A DNA stretch of 64,000 nt from Aspidiotus rigidus (taxonomy: Eukaryota > Arthropoda > Insecta > Hemiptera > Diaspididae), in contig JAVHKY010000013.1 of NCBI GenBank assembly GCA_035079385.1, positions 15,064,001 to 15,128,000 on the forward strand. The letters are read 5' to 3'. The notes under the pieces are model-generated. The model had not been told where the DNA came from. It searched no databases and saw nothing but the letters and a program-made list of their open reading frames with translations. Made by a program: the position numbers and the translations under genes. Each line of letters opens with the position of its first letter. Positions within the stretch are counted from its first letter, which is position 1. Positions 23,064-34,868 of this stretch are shown here, in pieces.

Positions 23064-23770
23064 TCTGTTCATAATGTCACGACCTAAGCCTCTTTCTATT
23101 TACTAACTTTATTTTTTACTAACTTTATTTATCTACCTTATTTAATTTTATTTTTGTTTCGACTTTTTCCTCCTTTTTTACCCCCCCCCCCCCCCCCTTT
23201 TAGCTTCGACTTTTTCTCTTTAGTTTTGACCGTTTTGTTTTCCTTTTATTTCTTTTTGCTTTTATTTTGTCCTAACTTTTGTTTACTTTTGTCTCTTTTT
23301 GGTTTACTTTTCGTGATTCAGTTGTGTTCAGTTTCGACTTTAATTCTATTTTATATTTCTTATAATTTTTTCGTGTTTCTCTACTTTCATTTATTATTTT
23401 ATTTTATTTTATTCATTTTATTTTATTTTTTTTCGTCTCCCTTAACTTGTCTTAGCGTTATGATTTTCTTCTCTCTTTATTATTTCGGTTTTGTTCGTTT
23501 CCGTGTTCTCAGTTTTACGTGTATTGATGACCTCATCCTCCTTTCGTGTTTTGTCTTGCTCCCTCGTGTGTCCTACTCTTCCTCTCTCGTGTGCTTTCCT
23601 GTTCCCTTAGCGTCGCGTCGTTGTACTCCTCCGTTCACTTATATTCTATCACTTGAAAATGGCAGTTTTGCCGAAAGCTAAGCTCGCGCTTAATTTTAAT
23701 TTCAATTTGTACCATTTGTAGGTACGTTTGAAGTTTTAAAGTTTGTGTGGTCTGCAATAAATAAATAAAT
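23064..23770 (+). mobile_element. 3' region of the Penelope-like element
   Basis: A T-rich, pyrimidine-biased tail (with a C14-type run near 23180) follows the GIY-YIG stop, then the hammerhead-like motif at 23652, and ends in (AATA)n at about 23756-23772. The long open frame at 23154-23681 is a product of the T-rich composition. Confidence 0.6.
23652..23690 (+). ncRNA. Degenerate hammerhead-like motif at the 3' end of the Penelope-like element
   Basis: CTTGAAAAT, a 4-bp stem GGCA-GTTT-TGCC, then CGAAAGC. Layout matches the hammerhead core, but UUGAAAA replaces CUGANGA, so activity is doubtful. Position 590 nt past the GIY-YIG stop fits the known place of such motifs in Penelope-like terminal repeats. 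Confidence 0.4.
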
Positions 23771-23772
23771 AA

Positions 23773-24318
23773 TGCCCCATGCATAAAACAGGTTTCCTAC
23801 CAGCCCTCGTTCAACTCTGTTAAAGAACCCGTGAGTTTTTTGCCCTGACCTTTCGGCCAGGACGAATCTCAAGCTTTGGAAACCCTTAATCAATTTTGGA
23901 AGAACACAAAGGGAAGTATTCTACAAAGGACGCCACAGAGAGTCCATATTAACGTTCAAGAGTCATGAACGTCACTCGTTCTTTTGTTCTTACTGTGGTT
24001 TGAATACTTCCATCAAACATGTGTAAATATTTAGTTGAAAAGTTTAAACCAGTTCAATCAGTAAAACTTCACCTCTTTCTAGAACGCCGTCTCCGCTCAT
24101 CATAGACTTAAAAAATAACGAACACTTATAATATTTTGAATTTTCCCCCTCTTGTGAGACATAAGTTGGAAAAAAAAAATTGAGAAGAAAATTTGGAAGT
24201 ACCCCTTCATGGGGGCTTGAGTCCCCGGAACCCCCAAATCTGACCCTGCGAAAAGATATGCCAACCTATCCATCAAAAAGGCATACGAGAAAACTATTGC
24301 GGAAGATACATTTCTACT
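23773..24318. other. Spacer with one dispersed-repeat fragment
   Basis: 23773-23850 holds 'CATAAAACAGGTTTCC' and 'TTAAAGAACCCGTGAGTTTTTTG', a copy of the module in the 5-6.3 kb block. 'GGGGGCTTGAGTCCCCGGAACCCCC' type sequence near 24210 looks like another repeat. No gene seen. Confidence 0.45.
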
Positions 24319-24452
24319 GTCTGTTAGCGGTTAGTTAGCGGCTGTTAGAAATACGGTTTCGTCCGCGTTGGCCATTGACGCATACGCGTCATTGTTGCAA
24401 ATAGTATAAGCGGGTCCCGTGCGCAAACCGCCAATTAACCGCTCACGGACAG
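24319..24452. repeat. Small foldback (candidate MITE)
   Basis: 'CTGTCTGTTAGCGGTTAGTTAGCGG' at the left and 'CCGCCAATTAACCGCTCACGGACAG' at the right are imperfect inverted repeats about 135 bp apart. No target duplication could be defined. Confidence 0.45.
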
Positions 24453-24788
24453 TACGCTGTACGTCTCTAGATTGCGCGTCGTCACGCATGCGCTGGACAC
24501 AAATGACGCATTCGCTTCAGATAATTCTCTATCCCGGCCTACAAAAGAGGCTGTTGGTTCAGCCGATTCCTAGGTTGAAGATTCACTTGACCGGCAATGA
24601 CCATGTGATCTAGGGACGCACTGTTTCTTTGTAAGACTGCGGGTGATCAGTGAGCCATCGTACAGGACGGGGAAGAAATCCTAAATGACTGAGATAAGAC
24701 TCAAAGTCATTCAAAAAATAAGTAAATATTTTCTACCGGACCTGATTTTAAAGCGTTTGTTCGTTTTTTTTTTTTTTTTTTTTTTCAG

Positions 24789-24974
24789 AGGAATCTTTCC
24801 ATCGAGACACATGACGTCTGCACAAGGTCCAATGTTTTCCGCTCGATCTGAAAATAACAGTTTAGCCGACACGTACGACATCGATCCACGATTAGAGGAG
24901 AAACGAGTTCAGTACCATTTTGTATGCGTAGTCATCGTGTTTGTTATCTGTTTTGGACCTCTCAACGTTCTGAG
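24789..24974 (+). CDS. Receptor (7TM, probably rhodopsin-like) exon: third intracellular loop and TM6
   Basis: The exon starts after a T22 tract and CAG (phase 2 entry) and ends CTG AG|GTGAGT. It encodes a polar loop (SARSENNSLADTYDIDPRLE, then EKRVQYH) followed by a hydrophobic helix FVCVVIVFVICFGPLNVL. The FxxCxxP pattern with a basic residue set before it is the TM6 signature of class A G-protein-coupled receptors (Trp of CWxP is Phe here). It joins in phase to the exon at 40485 after a 15.5-kb intron. Earlier exons (TM1-5) are not identified in the window. Ligand cannot be told; a peptide receptor is possible, but that is a guess. Confidence 0.75.
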
Positions 24975-27479
24975 GTGAGTTGAATATAAGACGTATACAT
25001 AATTATGAACTTAAATATTCGCCCAGATTTTTAAAAATTCTTTCAAACGTCAGTTCTCAATATCTGACGATTTTCAGCTTCACAATTGCAAGATTAACTT
25101 CGGAAATTTAGAATAAAAATAGGGGGATTTTAGGTCAGGGTTTCTCAAACTTGAGGACACGATACCAAATTAGAGGGGCCGCAGAGGTTGTGAAAATAAT
25201 TCTTGTATATGCCGGGTTCAAGTATGATTTTTTGTCCGGAGGCCGACAGCAACGCAGGGTCCGCTGTCTTCAAAAATTTGAGAAAAACCGTTTGAAATGC
25301 ATCCGGATTTGATTTATTCGATAGAGCAGGAAACTTTGCCAATATTGTGGAAGGTCTACAGTCCGGGACATGAGAGGGTTTCAATTTACATCAGGTGAGC
25401 AAAAGGCGGTGGAGGAGAAGCTACAGAAAATGTATGCGCAGATGATTCAAATATAGCAAGGATAGATTCTTTGAATCACGTTTTTCTTTCTGAAGATTTC
25501 CTTGGCGAAGCTTTGAAGCCCACTAACTATGACATAAATGATCTCGAGCAACATCAAGGACTTCATGTACTTACTTTGCCCCCGCATTGTTTAGGAGTAT
25601 GGTACAAGATAACGACTCCTCGAATCGACGACACATCTATAGAGAATAAGTAGCCAAGATACTGAAGTGGCTACTGGTTGTGACGTTCACAAATCTCGTA
25701 ATGTAAATACAGAAGAGAAAAAAACGCCAACATTTCTTACGTCGCTGACCCTATCATAACAGGAAAGTGCGAACCATTCAATAGAAAAATTTGTTTTCTT
25801 TCTCGTTGGCGTCTTCGTACTCGTCGAAAGCAAATCTCAAATGGAAAAGAAGGGGGTCATTAAACAGACATCTGGACTTCTTGCGAATATGTGCCACATT
25901 TATTTTGAAGTTCGATTTTTAAAAGTACTGAAAGAAAAGTAAATGTCGGCCATATCGGAGATAACGAGGCATATGCTATAAATAAAGCAGGTTATATTTT
26001 CGACTATTCGACCGAGAAGAAAGGAATTCGTTTCACCCTCGCTGAACTTTTCCATCAATTCACATATTGCGCATTTATTTGACCAATATTTATCATCTTT
26101 TGCATGGAGACGGAAAGTTGTAGAACCAATTTATAGGTCAACGACAGCACACGTGCGCGTATAGTTCGGAAAAATATTTGCTCGAACGTATACAAATAGC
26201 GTACACGAGTTACCGATTGATAAAAAATCATTTCTGTATTGTTGTGCCTTCGACATTTAAACGAATACTGTTTGTCGTCTTAGGTTTGTGACTTGAATTA
26301 TTGAAGAAAATGATGAATACCTACATGCGACGGCATTTTTTATGATAAAAATAGGCTTTTCGGTACACGAGATATCAGAACACACGAAATTGATTCGATC
26401 TAGTATTAAACGCTATCTGAGACGTTCCTTCCTCGTAAGGAATTCAGAAGTATTTGTCAGAGACTAAGACTTCGATCATATGAGAGATAAAAATTTCATC
26501 CGCAGCCGAAGAAATATTTTCTGGAATAAGTATTCCTTCCTGATTATACTTTCATATTTTTCTGCTCCACAGGTTTTTGACTCGTATCTATTCAAGAATA
26601 ATTATAATACCAGATTATAATATTCCTTTCGTGGTAAAGAATCGCTGTCACCATACTGCGTTTCGATACCACTTAGAAGTAATATTGAGCGCAACTAGAG
26701 GAGAAATACTCCAAATTAAAAAAAATTGCAATCACGGTATTTATTGCGTTGGTTAATGTCAACTTTGGAACCATTTATTATGATTTTAAATTAAATAAGC
26801 CCGTATTTTAAGAATCTTCTTTCGCCTCAAAAAATATTGAGAGAAAAGTAGATCTTTCTACCTGAAAAAAATGAAGATTATATGATATCTCTCACCTTCT
26901 TCGTGGACATTGTTCCAAGTTTTTGGTAGAGGTCAAACTCTATTAGGTCAATGTCATCAGACCTACTCTCTTTACACCTTAGATATGGGACAAACTTCTT
27001 TAGGTTGATGTGACCGAGTCTTCTCTCCCCCAATTTATATGGCAGAAATTTTCCAAAGTGTCTCCGTCATTAGAGATCAGAGGCGTGACGTAATGTCCTT
27101 TAGATCCAAATTATTAGGCTCACTAGCTCCTGGAGGTCCTCTTACTAATATAGATGAATCGGGATCAAAGAAGTGAAGTCAAGGTCCTTCAGATCAAGTT
27201 CTTTGGATTTAATATAACGTTCTCGGATTAGTTGTCCTCTCATTTTATTGAGGTTGCGCTCCAGGTTAGTCTCTAGGGCTAGGTCAAGGTCATTCGAGTT
27301 TAGAAGAGATATCAGGGTCCTTCAACGTCAAGATCATCCCAGTTTAATAAAAGGCAGCTGGGAATACGTTTATTTAGGTCGCGAACGAAGGTAGCTCTTA
27401 TGGTAGATCAAGATGAATTGGAATCAAGGGGCGCTTAGTCAACGTTCAATAATCTTTGCAATTATGTAGGATCATAATC
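24975..27479. other. Intron of the receptor gene, mostly unique DNA
   Basis: No exon supported. 26880-27430 is a low-grade repeat with several AGGTCA-like words, including TAGGTCAAGGTCA near 27290. A short frame at 25145-25384 (-) has a transposase-like flavour, but I could not confirm it. Confidence 0.4.
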
Positions 27480-27965
27480 GAGGAAAAAGGGTCAGGGGGC
27501 GTTAAACCACTTGTGTCGCATGCACAGCCATCCGTCCTCCATAGTGAAGTGGGTGCGGGTTGCGTATGCATTAATTTTGTTTCCTCCAACACCGGTATCG
27601 ACCCTTTGAGGTACAACTTCAGAGTTGGCAAAGTCTCCTCGGCAAAAACTCCTCTTCTTAACAACCATCGACCTCAGGAATGCGAACTTTAGCACAATGT
27701 CGTTAGAGAAAATGCGTTAGAGAAAGTGTCGTGGAATCCCAGACAGAACCTAGAATTAAGCCGCTGTCGGAGTCTTTCTTCAAGTCACTATGCTTCCTCT
27801 TCTTCCTGTAGAGGAGCGTCTGTATGTGGGTGGTATACAGGTGTTGAGTAGGCCAAAGCATAGTTTTGCACTTGACCACCCCATTCCACGTCCATCTTCT
27901 TCTTCATAACTGTTGCTGGGAATGCAGACACCTGGTTCCATACTTCTCCGGAATTTAGCACGGTG
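27480..27965 (-). mobile_element. R1-like LINE ORF2 C-terminal remnant
   Basis: The minus strand at 27965-27785 encodes EVWNQVSAFPATVMKKKMD followed by a Tyr/Pro/His stretch and an acidic end EEEEA with a stop. The same sequence in worse condition is at 8430-8640. The adjoining part (27492-27695) is in another frame. Family assignment is by context with other R1-like pieces. Confidence 0.4.
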
Positions 27966-29364
27966 GCTAACAGGCTAGGGGCGTTAAACTAAAAGTAAAC
28001 GTATGAAACATGCCAACAAAACTCGCTATTCATGGTATTTTTTCATTTGTAACCAGAAAACCTGTTTCATGAACGATTTTTCGATTTTGATTTTTTACAA
28101 ATACTCTTCTTGGGTCTATCACTCAAAAGTCGAAATTTTCTCAAAATACGCCTCAACTAGGTGTCGGAGCCTCAGCCCTCTCTGTTATCTATAGTCATAT
28201 TTGAAAATATTCAATGTCACTAAACTGGGACACCGTCTACTCCCTCTTTGGGAACCCGATCAACTGTTCATAATATGTGCATCTAGAAATTCGTTATAAC
28301 ACCGGGTTTTGGGACGGATGGTGGAGACAGTTGATATTTTTCCATGTTTAAAAACTGGAACTCATCTTTCCAAGTCTCCAAACAAGATCAGAGCTCCCGC
28401 CACCTTTGGGATCTAGATTATATATCACAAAAGTCAACATTTTTTAAATCCTCAAATAAGTCGAAGCTCCCACCTGCGCTCCCCTTGAAACAAAATTTGC
28501 AAGAGAGGGACGTTGTTTTCAAATGACCTCCATTAAAAATATTTTCTTCTGAAAGAAGGCACGAATCGAGAAATTTAGTGCGAGTCCGTTGAAAATGATT
28601 TTAAAATATCAGGTTTTCGTCAGGAATTCACTTGACCGATCTTTTTTTCATGTTTTGTCCTCTCTCTCACACAAACCTCCCCCTCCCCTCAAGGAATTGG
28701 TTCTTTGCCATTGCATAGCTGACTAGTATCGCGCACTACGAAAACGAGTTAATTGACGGACGATGAGGGTGGTAGACGGAAACTTTCCTTCAATCGATCG
28801 GAATAAATTTTTTCGGGAATGTAATTTGTAGGAAATTTTACTTTCTACAAATTCTGTTCCCTTAATTTCTCCGTTAAATGGCTTTGTTCTTGATTTGAAT
28901 AGCTCAATTAATATTCAAGTGAAAAAATCGTCTTGTTCTCAATTTTAATTTTGTCGATTTTAGCGCTCCTAGCGGATAGCCGGCTTAAATTTATGTCATC
29001 ACCCCCTTCTCTTCGTTTCTATCGACATGGTATTAGAGAATGGAGATACATTTGGACCACTATTGCCGAATTACAAACCATTCTTTCTAGATCCTTTGAC
29101 GTCACTCAGCTCGTCATCAAACCATCATCAAAATAATAAATTGCACACCAAGTATCGAAGCTGAATGTTTTCAGATCGAGTGCGAGAGTTTGTGGAGCAA
29201 ACTTTAGCGAGAGACGCAATCGTGCGAGATCTGCAAACTCACTTTGAGCCATTGTCTTGCAAGAAATTTTTTAATACAAATGCGCAGAAAAACAGTACTT
29301 TTTTTTTAAATTTACGAGCTATTACCAGCCTGCCTCCAGGGCTATGAGCTCAGCGAGATTGCGT
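27966..29364. other. Receptor intron, no supported feature
   Basis: Contains short CT-rich repeat-like pieces near 28100-28400. No domain seen in the small frames. Confidence 0.4.
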
Positions 29365-29915
29365 GATTACATGCGCGAGAGGAAGGTGGCTTGTTGTATG
29401 AAGTTGAATATGTTGGGGATGGAGGGGAAGTCGTCTGAAAGTGCCTCTGTATGGTTGTGAGGGCTGGATAAGGAATTACGGAGTTGGGTCAAGTAAGGGC
29501 GGGAGAAGATGTGTTGAACGGATAGGAGGTGTTCAGATTCGCAATGAGGACATGAGAGAGACATAAGATGAGAGATGAGATGAGTGTGAGTGAGTGAGTA
29601 TGGTGTGGCCGATTCTGAGACGGGTGATGACTATTTCTCCTCTGCCTATTGACAGATTTGAAGAGTCCTATGGGGTGGGAATATTTTTAATTTGGGCTAG
29701 TTTGTTTGTGTGTGATTTGAGATCAGACCAATGAGTGAACCATGCTTGGGTGATGAATTGTTGATGTGTTTGGAGAGATTTGAGCGTGCGGAGAGGAAAG
29801 AGCGGTTGACTGATGAGCTATGGGTTGCTAGTTTTGCTGCTTTCTGGCTGTTTTCGTTTCCTGGTATACCCTTGTGACCAAGTACCCAGATGAAGAATAA
29901 TGGGATGGAACGCTA
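29365..29915 (-). mobile_element. I/Jockey-like LINE fragment: RNase H end and ORF2 C terminus
   Basis: Minus-strand frames give FFIWVLGHKGIPGNE, the end of an RNase H domain, then ITRLRIGHT-type sequence and MSLSCPHCESEHLLSVQHIF, the CCHC-like tail usual in I-like LINE ORF2 proteins, with a stop at 29367. Interrupted by stops; 5'-truncated. Confidence 0.7.
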
Positions 29916-31499
29916 TTTCTGCAAAACTGTTCACGTTGCAGAACGGTGTGCTGCTTTTCGGTCCGCTCTTTTATCACGTTTCCAAAAACGAAAATGATCT
30001 ATAAAAGCGCGTTTTCCATGCATGTGAATTAAAAAATAATCAAGAGGCCATTCGTATAGCGCAAATTAAGACTTTCTATCTACCGAAGTCTTCATCTCAT
30101 CAAAATTGTCCTTGACGAAACACGCCGCCACTCCTTACCCCTAACATCATCTTGGCGAAAAGCCTGCCACAGCCAGTCATCATCCTCTAGTCTAAAAGTT
30201 TACTTTTTCACACACTTTTATATCTCCACCACTTCTTCCACGATAGGATTTTCGTTTTTTCCAACAGACTTGTATCTGAATTACGAGCATATGAGCTTAT
30301 GCCTAATCAAACAGCACGCTTCGACACTGGTCTCAGGAGACTGCGATGAAAGATTAAGAACAGGAATTAATTTTAAAATTGGTACTCTCATATGCAGATA
30401 AATTTCTTGGTTTGATCGGGGTGTCATACAACTGTATAGGCATTTTGTATACGATCTACAAATTCAGTTCACCTCATCCGAATTCCAGCCTTCAACACAT
30501 TTGTGCCAGGCGAGTTCAGTTTCAATTGATATGAAAGATATTCTTTAATCGACGGTTTAAGTGACTGCAAGCGAATTTTGTCGTTGAACTAAGTTTTGCT
30601 GAGAGCGCACCGAAGACACTAGAAAAGCTGACTGATCTCATTTTCAGCCCGCGAGCAATAAATCATTATTACTTTCTACGTCCGTCCGATAAAAAAGTTT
30701 TTCTAGAGTTCAACTCTTGGAAAAAGAAATATTATTGTCAACTAAGTGTCCTCATGAATGATCATTTCCTACTATCACCAACGTCTTGTGACATCTTGTG
30801 CATTGCCAGATTATGAAACGAGTGAATACAATGTAGATATTATCACACAGTATGATGACAACCTCGAAAGTGTCTATCTCTCACCTTCGTAATCTACCCA
30901 CGATAAGTTTTTCAATTGGAATCGACAAGAAGTTTCTCATATTTTCTAGAACTTGATCCCATTTTTCTAGTCGGCGTCTAATGTACGTATATATGCGTAG
31001 ACGAACCAAACAAGAATAAAAATCCCAACCCTTCGAGACGATATCGTATAGAAATAACTGCTACCTATATTATCTTTCTCACGAACTGTGTTTAAAATGT
31101 GTAGGTTGCGATTCTAAACTTTTACTCGTATATTATATTACGCTATAATAGGGATTCTAACTTTTTACTTTTCATAATGACCGCATCAGTTGCGGTAGAT
31201 TTTCGAAGTCATTTTCGATACGATACAGAAGGATAGCAGATGACAGCCAAGTTTACTTGGTTTATTATTCCTCACGGATTTGCGTCGAATTTTAAGATAT
31301 GTGTTAAGAATGTTTTTCTTTCTCGATTTTCGTAACTTCAGAGCTACATAACTTACAGTAACGATCGGATGTGCCAAAAAAGTTTATCTTTGCGGACTGA
31401 TTATATTTGTCAAGGAAATTAATCATAATATAATAAAATTAGGAGGTTATATGTATAGACGAAATCTGTAAGTCTACGTCCTTGAAAATTCTTTTATTT
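29916..31499. other. Receptor intron, no supported feature
   Basis: Unique-looking AT-rich DNA; no coding or RNA feature recognised. Confidence 0.4.
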
Positions 31500-31504
31500 C
31501 AGGA

Positions 31505-31728
31505 AATGGAGCTTCGTGGCTGATTTTTCTAGCGAACCGCCTCGCACGCGGGAGGTCTATGGTTCAAATCTAACAAAAATTTGGGCAATTTTTCATCTTT
31601 CCTTAGCCTCACTGTCGATCCTTTCAACTATTATAACAAGAAGACGAACTTAAACGAATCCGTTCCTTTTCTGCGGTTTGCATGTTTACTCCACGTCGGA
31701 GTATTCCTCTTTCTTGTTTAAGACGAAC

Positions 31729-31776
<48 letters not shown>
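31505..31776 (+). mobile_element. tRNA-derived SINE with (ATTT)n tail
   Basis: The head looks like a decayed tRNA: an A-box-like GTGGCTGATTTTTCTAGCG, an arm CCGC-CTCGCAC-GCGG that would present anticodon CGC (Ala-like), and a B box GGTTCAAATCT at 31561-31571. About 150 nt of unrelated body follows, then a perfect (ATTT)n tail at about 31728-31774. Head, body and simple tail in this order is the plan of a SINE. The flanks show no clear target duplication. Confidence 0.65.
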
Positions 31777-31777
<1 letters not shown>

Positions 31778-31849
31778 GAGCTTTCAAACTACACGCTTCC
31801 CTCGACGGTAAGACTTAGAATGAGGATAGATGAAATAATGAGGAATTAG

Positions 31850-33320
31850 TGTGGACGGTCAGATTGTTCAGATAATGGTGTAAATATCAGTTGATTGTGA
31901 GTATTGTAGGGTAACACAATGGTTTCATGGTTGTTTTTGAGTGCTTGAGTGAGGGAGGAGGGTGTGGTAGTGAAAGAACGAAGGGCAGGAGGAAAAGTGG
32001 TCAACAGTTAAATTGTCTTTTTGACATTAGGGGCAAGGTAAAGGGGATGTGTTGGTTAGTCATGTGTGAGTCAGTGACTTTTTTTGTGACCAATTCTGAC
32101 ACGGGATCGTCTTTTGTCTCTGAATACGAAGGAGATTGTTGAGTAGATTGATGTTGCCAAAAAGTGTTCCATGATTGGGTGATGAGTGAACGGTAGTAAT
32201 TTTTATAGTCTAGAGATGGTACAGGGTAATTATCAGTTATTTGGTCGAAACAGGTAGCTTTTTTAGCGGCTTGATCAACGGCATCATATTGAGGGACACC
32301 AATGTGTCCGGGGATCCATATGAAGATTATATGAGTGTTGATTAAGTTAGAGTATGAAGTGTGAGGATAATTGGATTCGAGTTGTACGCATCTGTAAGGG
32401 GATGAAGAGAAAAGAAGGAGTCAGTGAGGAGAAGGAATTGGCCGTTTGGAGGAAGATGGGAGAGGTGGGAGAGACAGGGAAGTTCCGCTGTAAATATGGA
32501 AGCTATGTTGAAGATGCATTCTGAAAATATTTCCCCGTCAATAGAGTATGCGTACGCTGCTTCATCAGATGTTTTAGACCCATCAGAAAGGCAGAGCAGG
32601 GGTGCCGTGAGCCCCCTAGGCTAATGAAGAAACTCCTCTCAAAATTTAATTTCTTGTAGCTAAAAAATTTAAAAAAAAAGAAATTGAATTATAAGGGCCC
32701 CCTCCTAAAACGAATAGGAAGAATCGTCTTCATAAAAATGGCCTCAGGGCACCCCTACAGCAGAGGGTGCAGTGAGGGTATTCTTGATGTAATTTTGTGA
32801 CGAGTTGGATACAAGCAGTTTTGTCATATTAATTGGGAATTACTGTGAGATCGAGACGTAATTTGAGTCGAGGGAGTGTCCAAGGAGGGTAGGTTGTATG
32901 ATGGGTTCTAGGGGGTTTGATGTGAACGGTTTATTAAGCGAGTGATTCAATTGGAGGCGTACATGTTTTGTGGAGAGTTGACTGTTGTTAATGTGAAAGA
33001 TTCAGCTGAAAATTGGGAGGTGGAAGATAAAAAGTTTGAGGTTAAAGTGAGTCTACGAAAGTGGAAGGGAGGTTCTGCGGCCTCCACGCATAGGCCAAGT
33101 TTGGAGCTGCTAGTATGGTAAGCTCCCAGGGCAATCCTGAGCGAGGATGTTTGGATGGGGACAAGTGAGGCGAGGACAGTTTTGTTGGCTAAGTTATAAA
33201 TTGAGGCACCATAGTCCGATTTTGAGCGGATGAGGCTTTTATAAGGTTGGAAAAAGTAATTTTTGGTAGCATCCTTTCGAGGAGTGAGATAAGAATTTTA
33301 AAATGTTTAGAGCGCGCTTG
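31850..33320 (-). mobile_element. I/Jockey-like LINE fragment: RT thumb to RNase H, with a nested MITE
   Basis: On the minus strand from 33300: YKSLIRSKSDYGASIYN, LVPIQTSSLRIALGA, LCVEAAEPPF (post-RT region), then DGSKTSDEAAYAYSID (RNase H start, near 32620-32525), a gap of poor frame, FIWIPGHIGVPQYDAVDQAAK-like sequence near 32330-32260, and a Cys-poor tail. Many stops. It is interrupted by the small hAT-like MITE at 32597-32757. Confidence 0.72.
32597..32757. mobile_element. hAT-like MITE, 161 bp
   Basis: Terminal inverted repeats CAGGGGTGCCGTGAG and CTCAGGGCACCCCTA. Flanking 8-mers AGGCAGAG and CAGCAGAG agree at 6 of 8 positions, fitting an aged 8-bp hAT target duplication. It splits the RNase H coding region of the surrounding LINE. 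Confidence 0.65.
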
Positions 33321-33339
33321 GAAACAGGAAATTAAAATT

Positions 33340-34020
33340 GAAAATTAGATCCCATTGCAATCTCGAGTCCCCCTCCTATCATATAAATCTTAGAGCCTGA
33401 CGTTTTTCCAAGTCCCGAAAGTAATTACGTGATACAACTTAAACGCGCTGCAATTTCAAGGAAGCCGTCGTTTTTCCAAATCCCCCTCCTATGATATATA
33501 ACTCGGAGGACAAAATTTTTCCAAGTCCCCTCCCCCTCTCCGTGACGTCATCGTCCGGCGAAAATTTTAAAAACTTTTGACTCGTATTGTAAATAGCTCG
33601 GAGCATTGAATTTTTCTAAATTTGAAAAAATTACGAATCCTATTGTATATGGCTTGGAGGATGACATTTCTTTAAGTCACCCTTCTATCATAATATAGCT
33701 CGAGAATTAAAATTTTTCAACAGCGAACCAGTTTTATGGGGGGTCTTGAGAAATTTGCCGCGCGCTGTGCCAAAAAATTTGGAAAAATTTCGACTCCTAT
33801 CGTATAATTATAGCTTGAAGGATGGAATTTTTTCAAGGACCCCTCCCATCATATATAGCTGGAGAGTCAAAATTTTTCCAAGTCCCCCTCCTGTAATACA
33901 TAGCTCGTGGGTCAACATTTTTTCAAGTCCCCCTCTCCTCTCCGTGACGTCATCAACCTCGCTCGCACCCGCGGACGAAAATTTCCTGAAGGTACCCCCA
34001 ATAAAAGGGATAGCCCGCTA
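33340..34020. repeat. Cluster of dispersed 46-bp family
   Basis: Several copies of the CCTATCATATATAGCTCG unit, 'CCGTGACGTCATC' twice, a 'CAACAGCGAACCAGTTTTATGGGGGG' module and the 'GCGGACGAAAATTTCCTGAAGGTACCCCCAA' module. The terminal hairpin has lost its loop (GATAGCCCGCTAAC). Very similar in order to 15580-16435, so the whole roughly 0.7-0.85 kb composite moves or duplicates as one unit. Confidence 0.72.
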
Positions 34021-34050
34021 ACAAGGTAGGCCGCAAGTGACGTAGTGCTA

Positions 34051-34167
34051 GGGTCGGCTTGAATCCAGTGTCTTCCAGCTAGGAAAAACATTCCAATAAT
34101 CATCAAATGATACCCAGTATACAGATCTGCAGATTGCACAATTTCTTCGGCAGACTGCAGCCGACCC
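34051..34167. mobile_element. Candidate 117-bp MITE with TA target duplication
   Basis: GGGTCGGCT at the left and AGCCGACCC at the right, each flanked by TA. Size and TA flanks suggest a Tc1/mariner-type non-autonomous element; the inverted repeat is short. Confidence 0.45.
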
Positions 34168-34868
34168 TAAAAATACCATACATGCCTCATTAGTCAAATA
34201 CTGTGGATCTCAAACAAAAACATACCAAGTTATACCTTCTTTCAACATTCATGATAATAAGACGAATACATTACAGCATATAGGACTGCACGTTTCTCTT
34301 TCTACATCTATAAATCCCCATCCCAACCGGGTTGCGCTGGCGTTGCTCTGCAGCGAGAAGAGATTGAAAGAGATATCTAAACTATGGTGGCATCCGTAAA
34401 AGATGTTCGTAAGCATACATCCTCTGAATTAAATGGGATGATAAAACCTTCAATTCTGCTTCATTCAAGAGTCATTCGAAATTTATCATTTTAGCGTTTT
34501 ATAATATGCGTTTGAGATTGGGACTACTCTTGAAAAAACCATCACGGTTTAACTCACGCTTGATGACGTCATGTCATCAGTGACCTTGACCTACTTCAAG
34601 AACTTGGTGAACCTACTTTAGTATGCTGCGCCTAACAAACAGTGGAGCTTCAGCTGAAGACGTACTATCAAAAGACGCTGACGTGGCCGAGATCTTATCG
34701 TACGTAGGAGTTGCTGAAATCGTGGCAACTAGCCTGCCTCCACTCACAAACCACTTCCCAGTACGACTTTAGATCACCAAGTTCCATACTGAGGCGCCAT
34801 TTCATAAACAACGAAGGTGGTTTTATAGTGATTAAGGCCAGAGTTCAGGCAGATGATTAAAACAGTTC

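Noticed and set aside
23154..23681. 175-codon Phe/Leu-rich open frame that looks like a membrane protein
   Set aside because: It lies in the T-rich 3' region of the Penelope-like element; long hydrophobic frames are expected from T-rich sequence.
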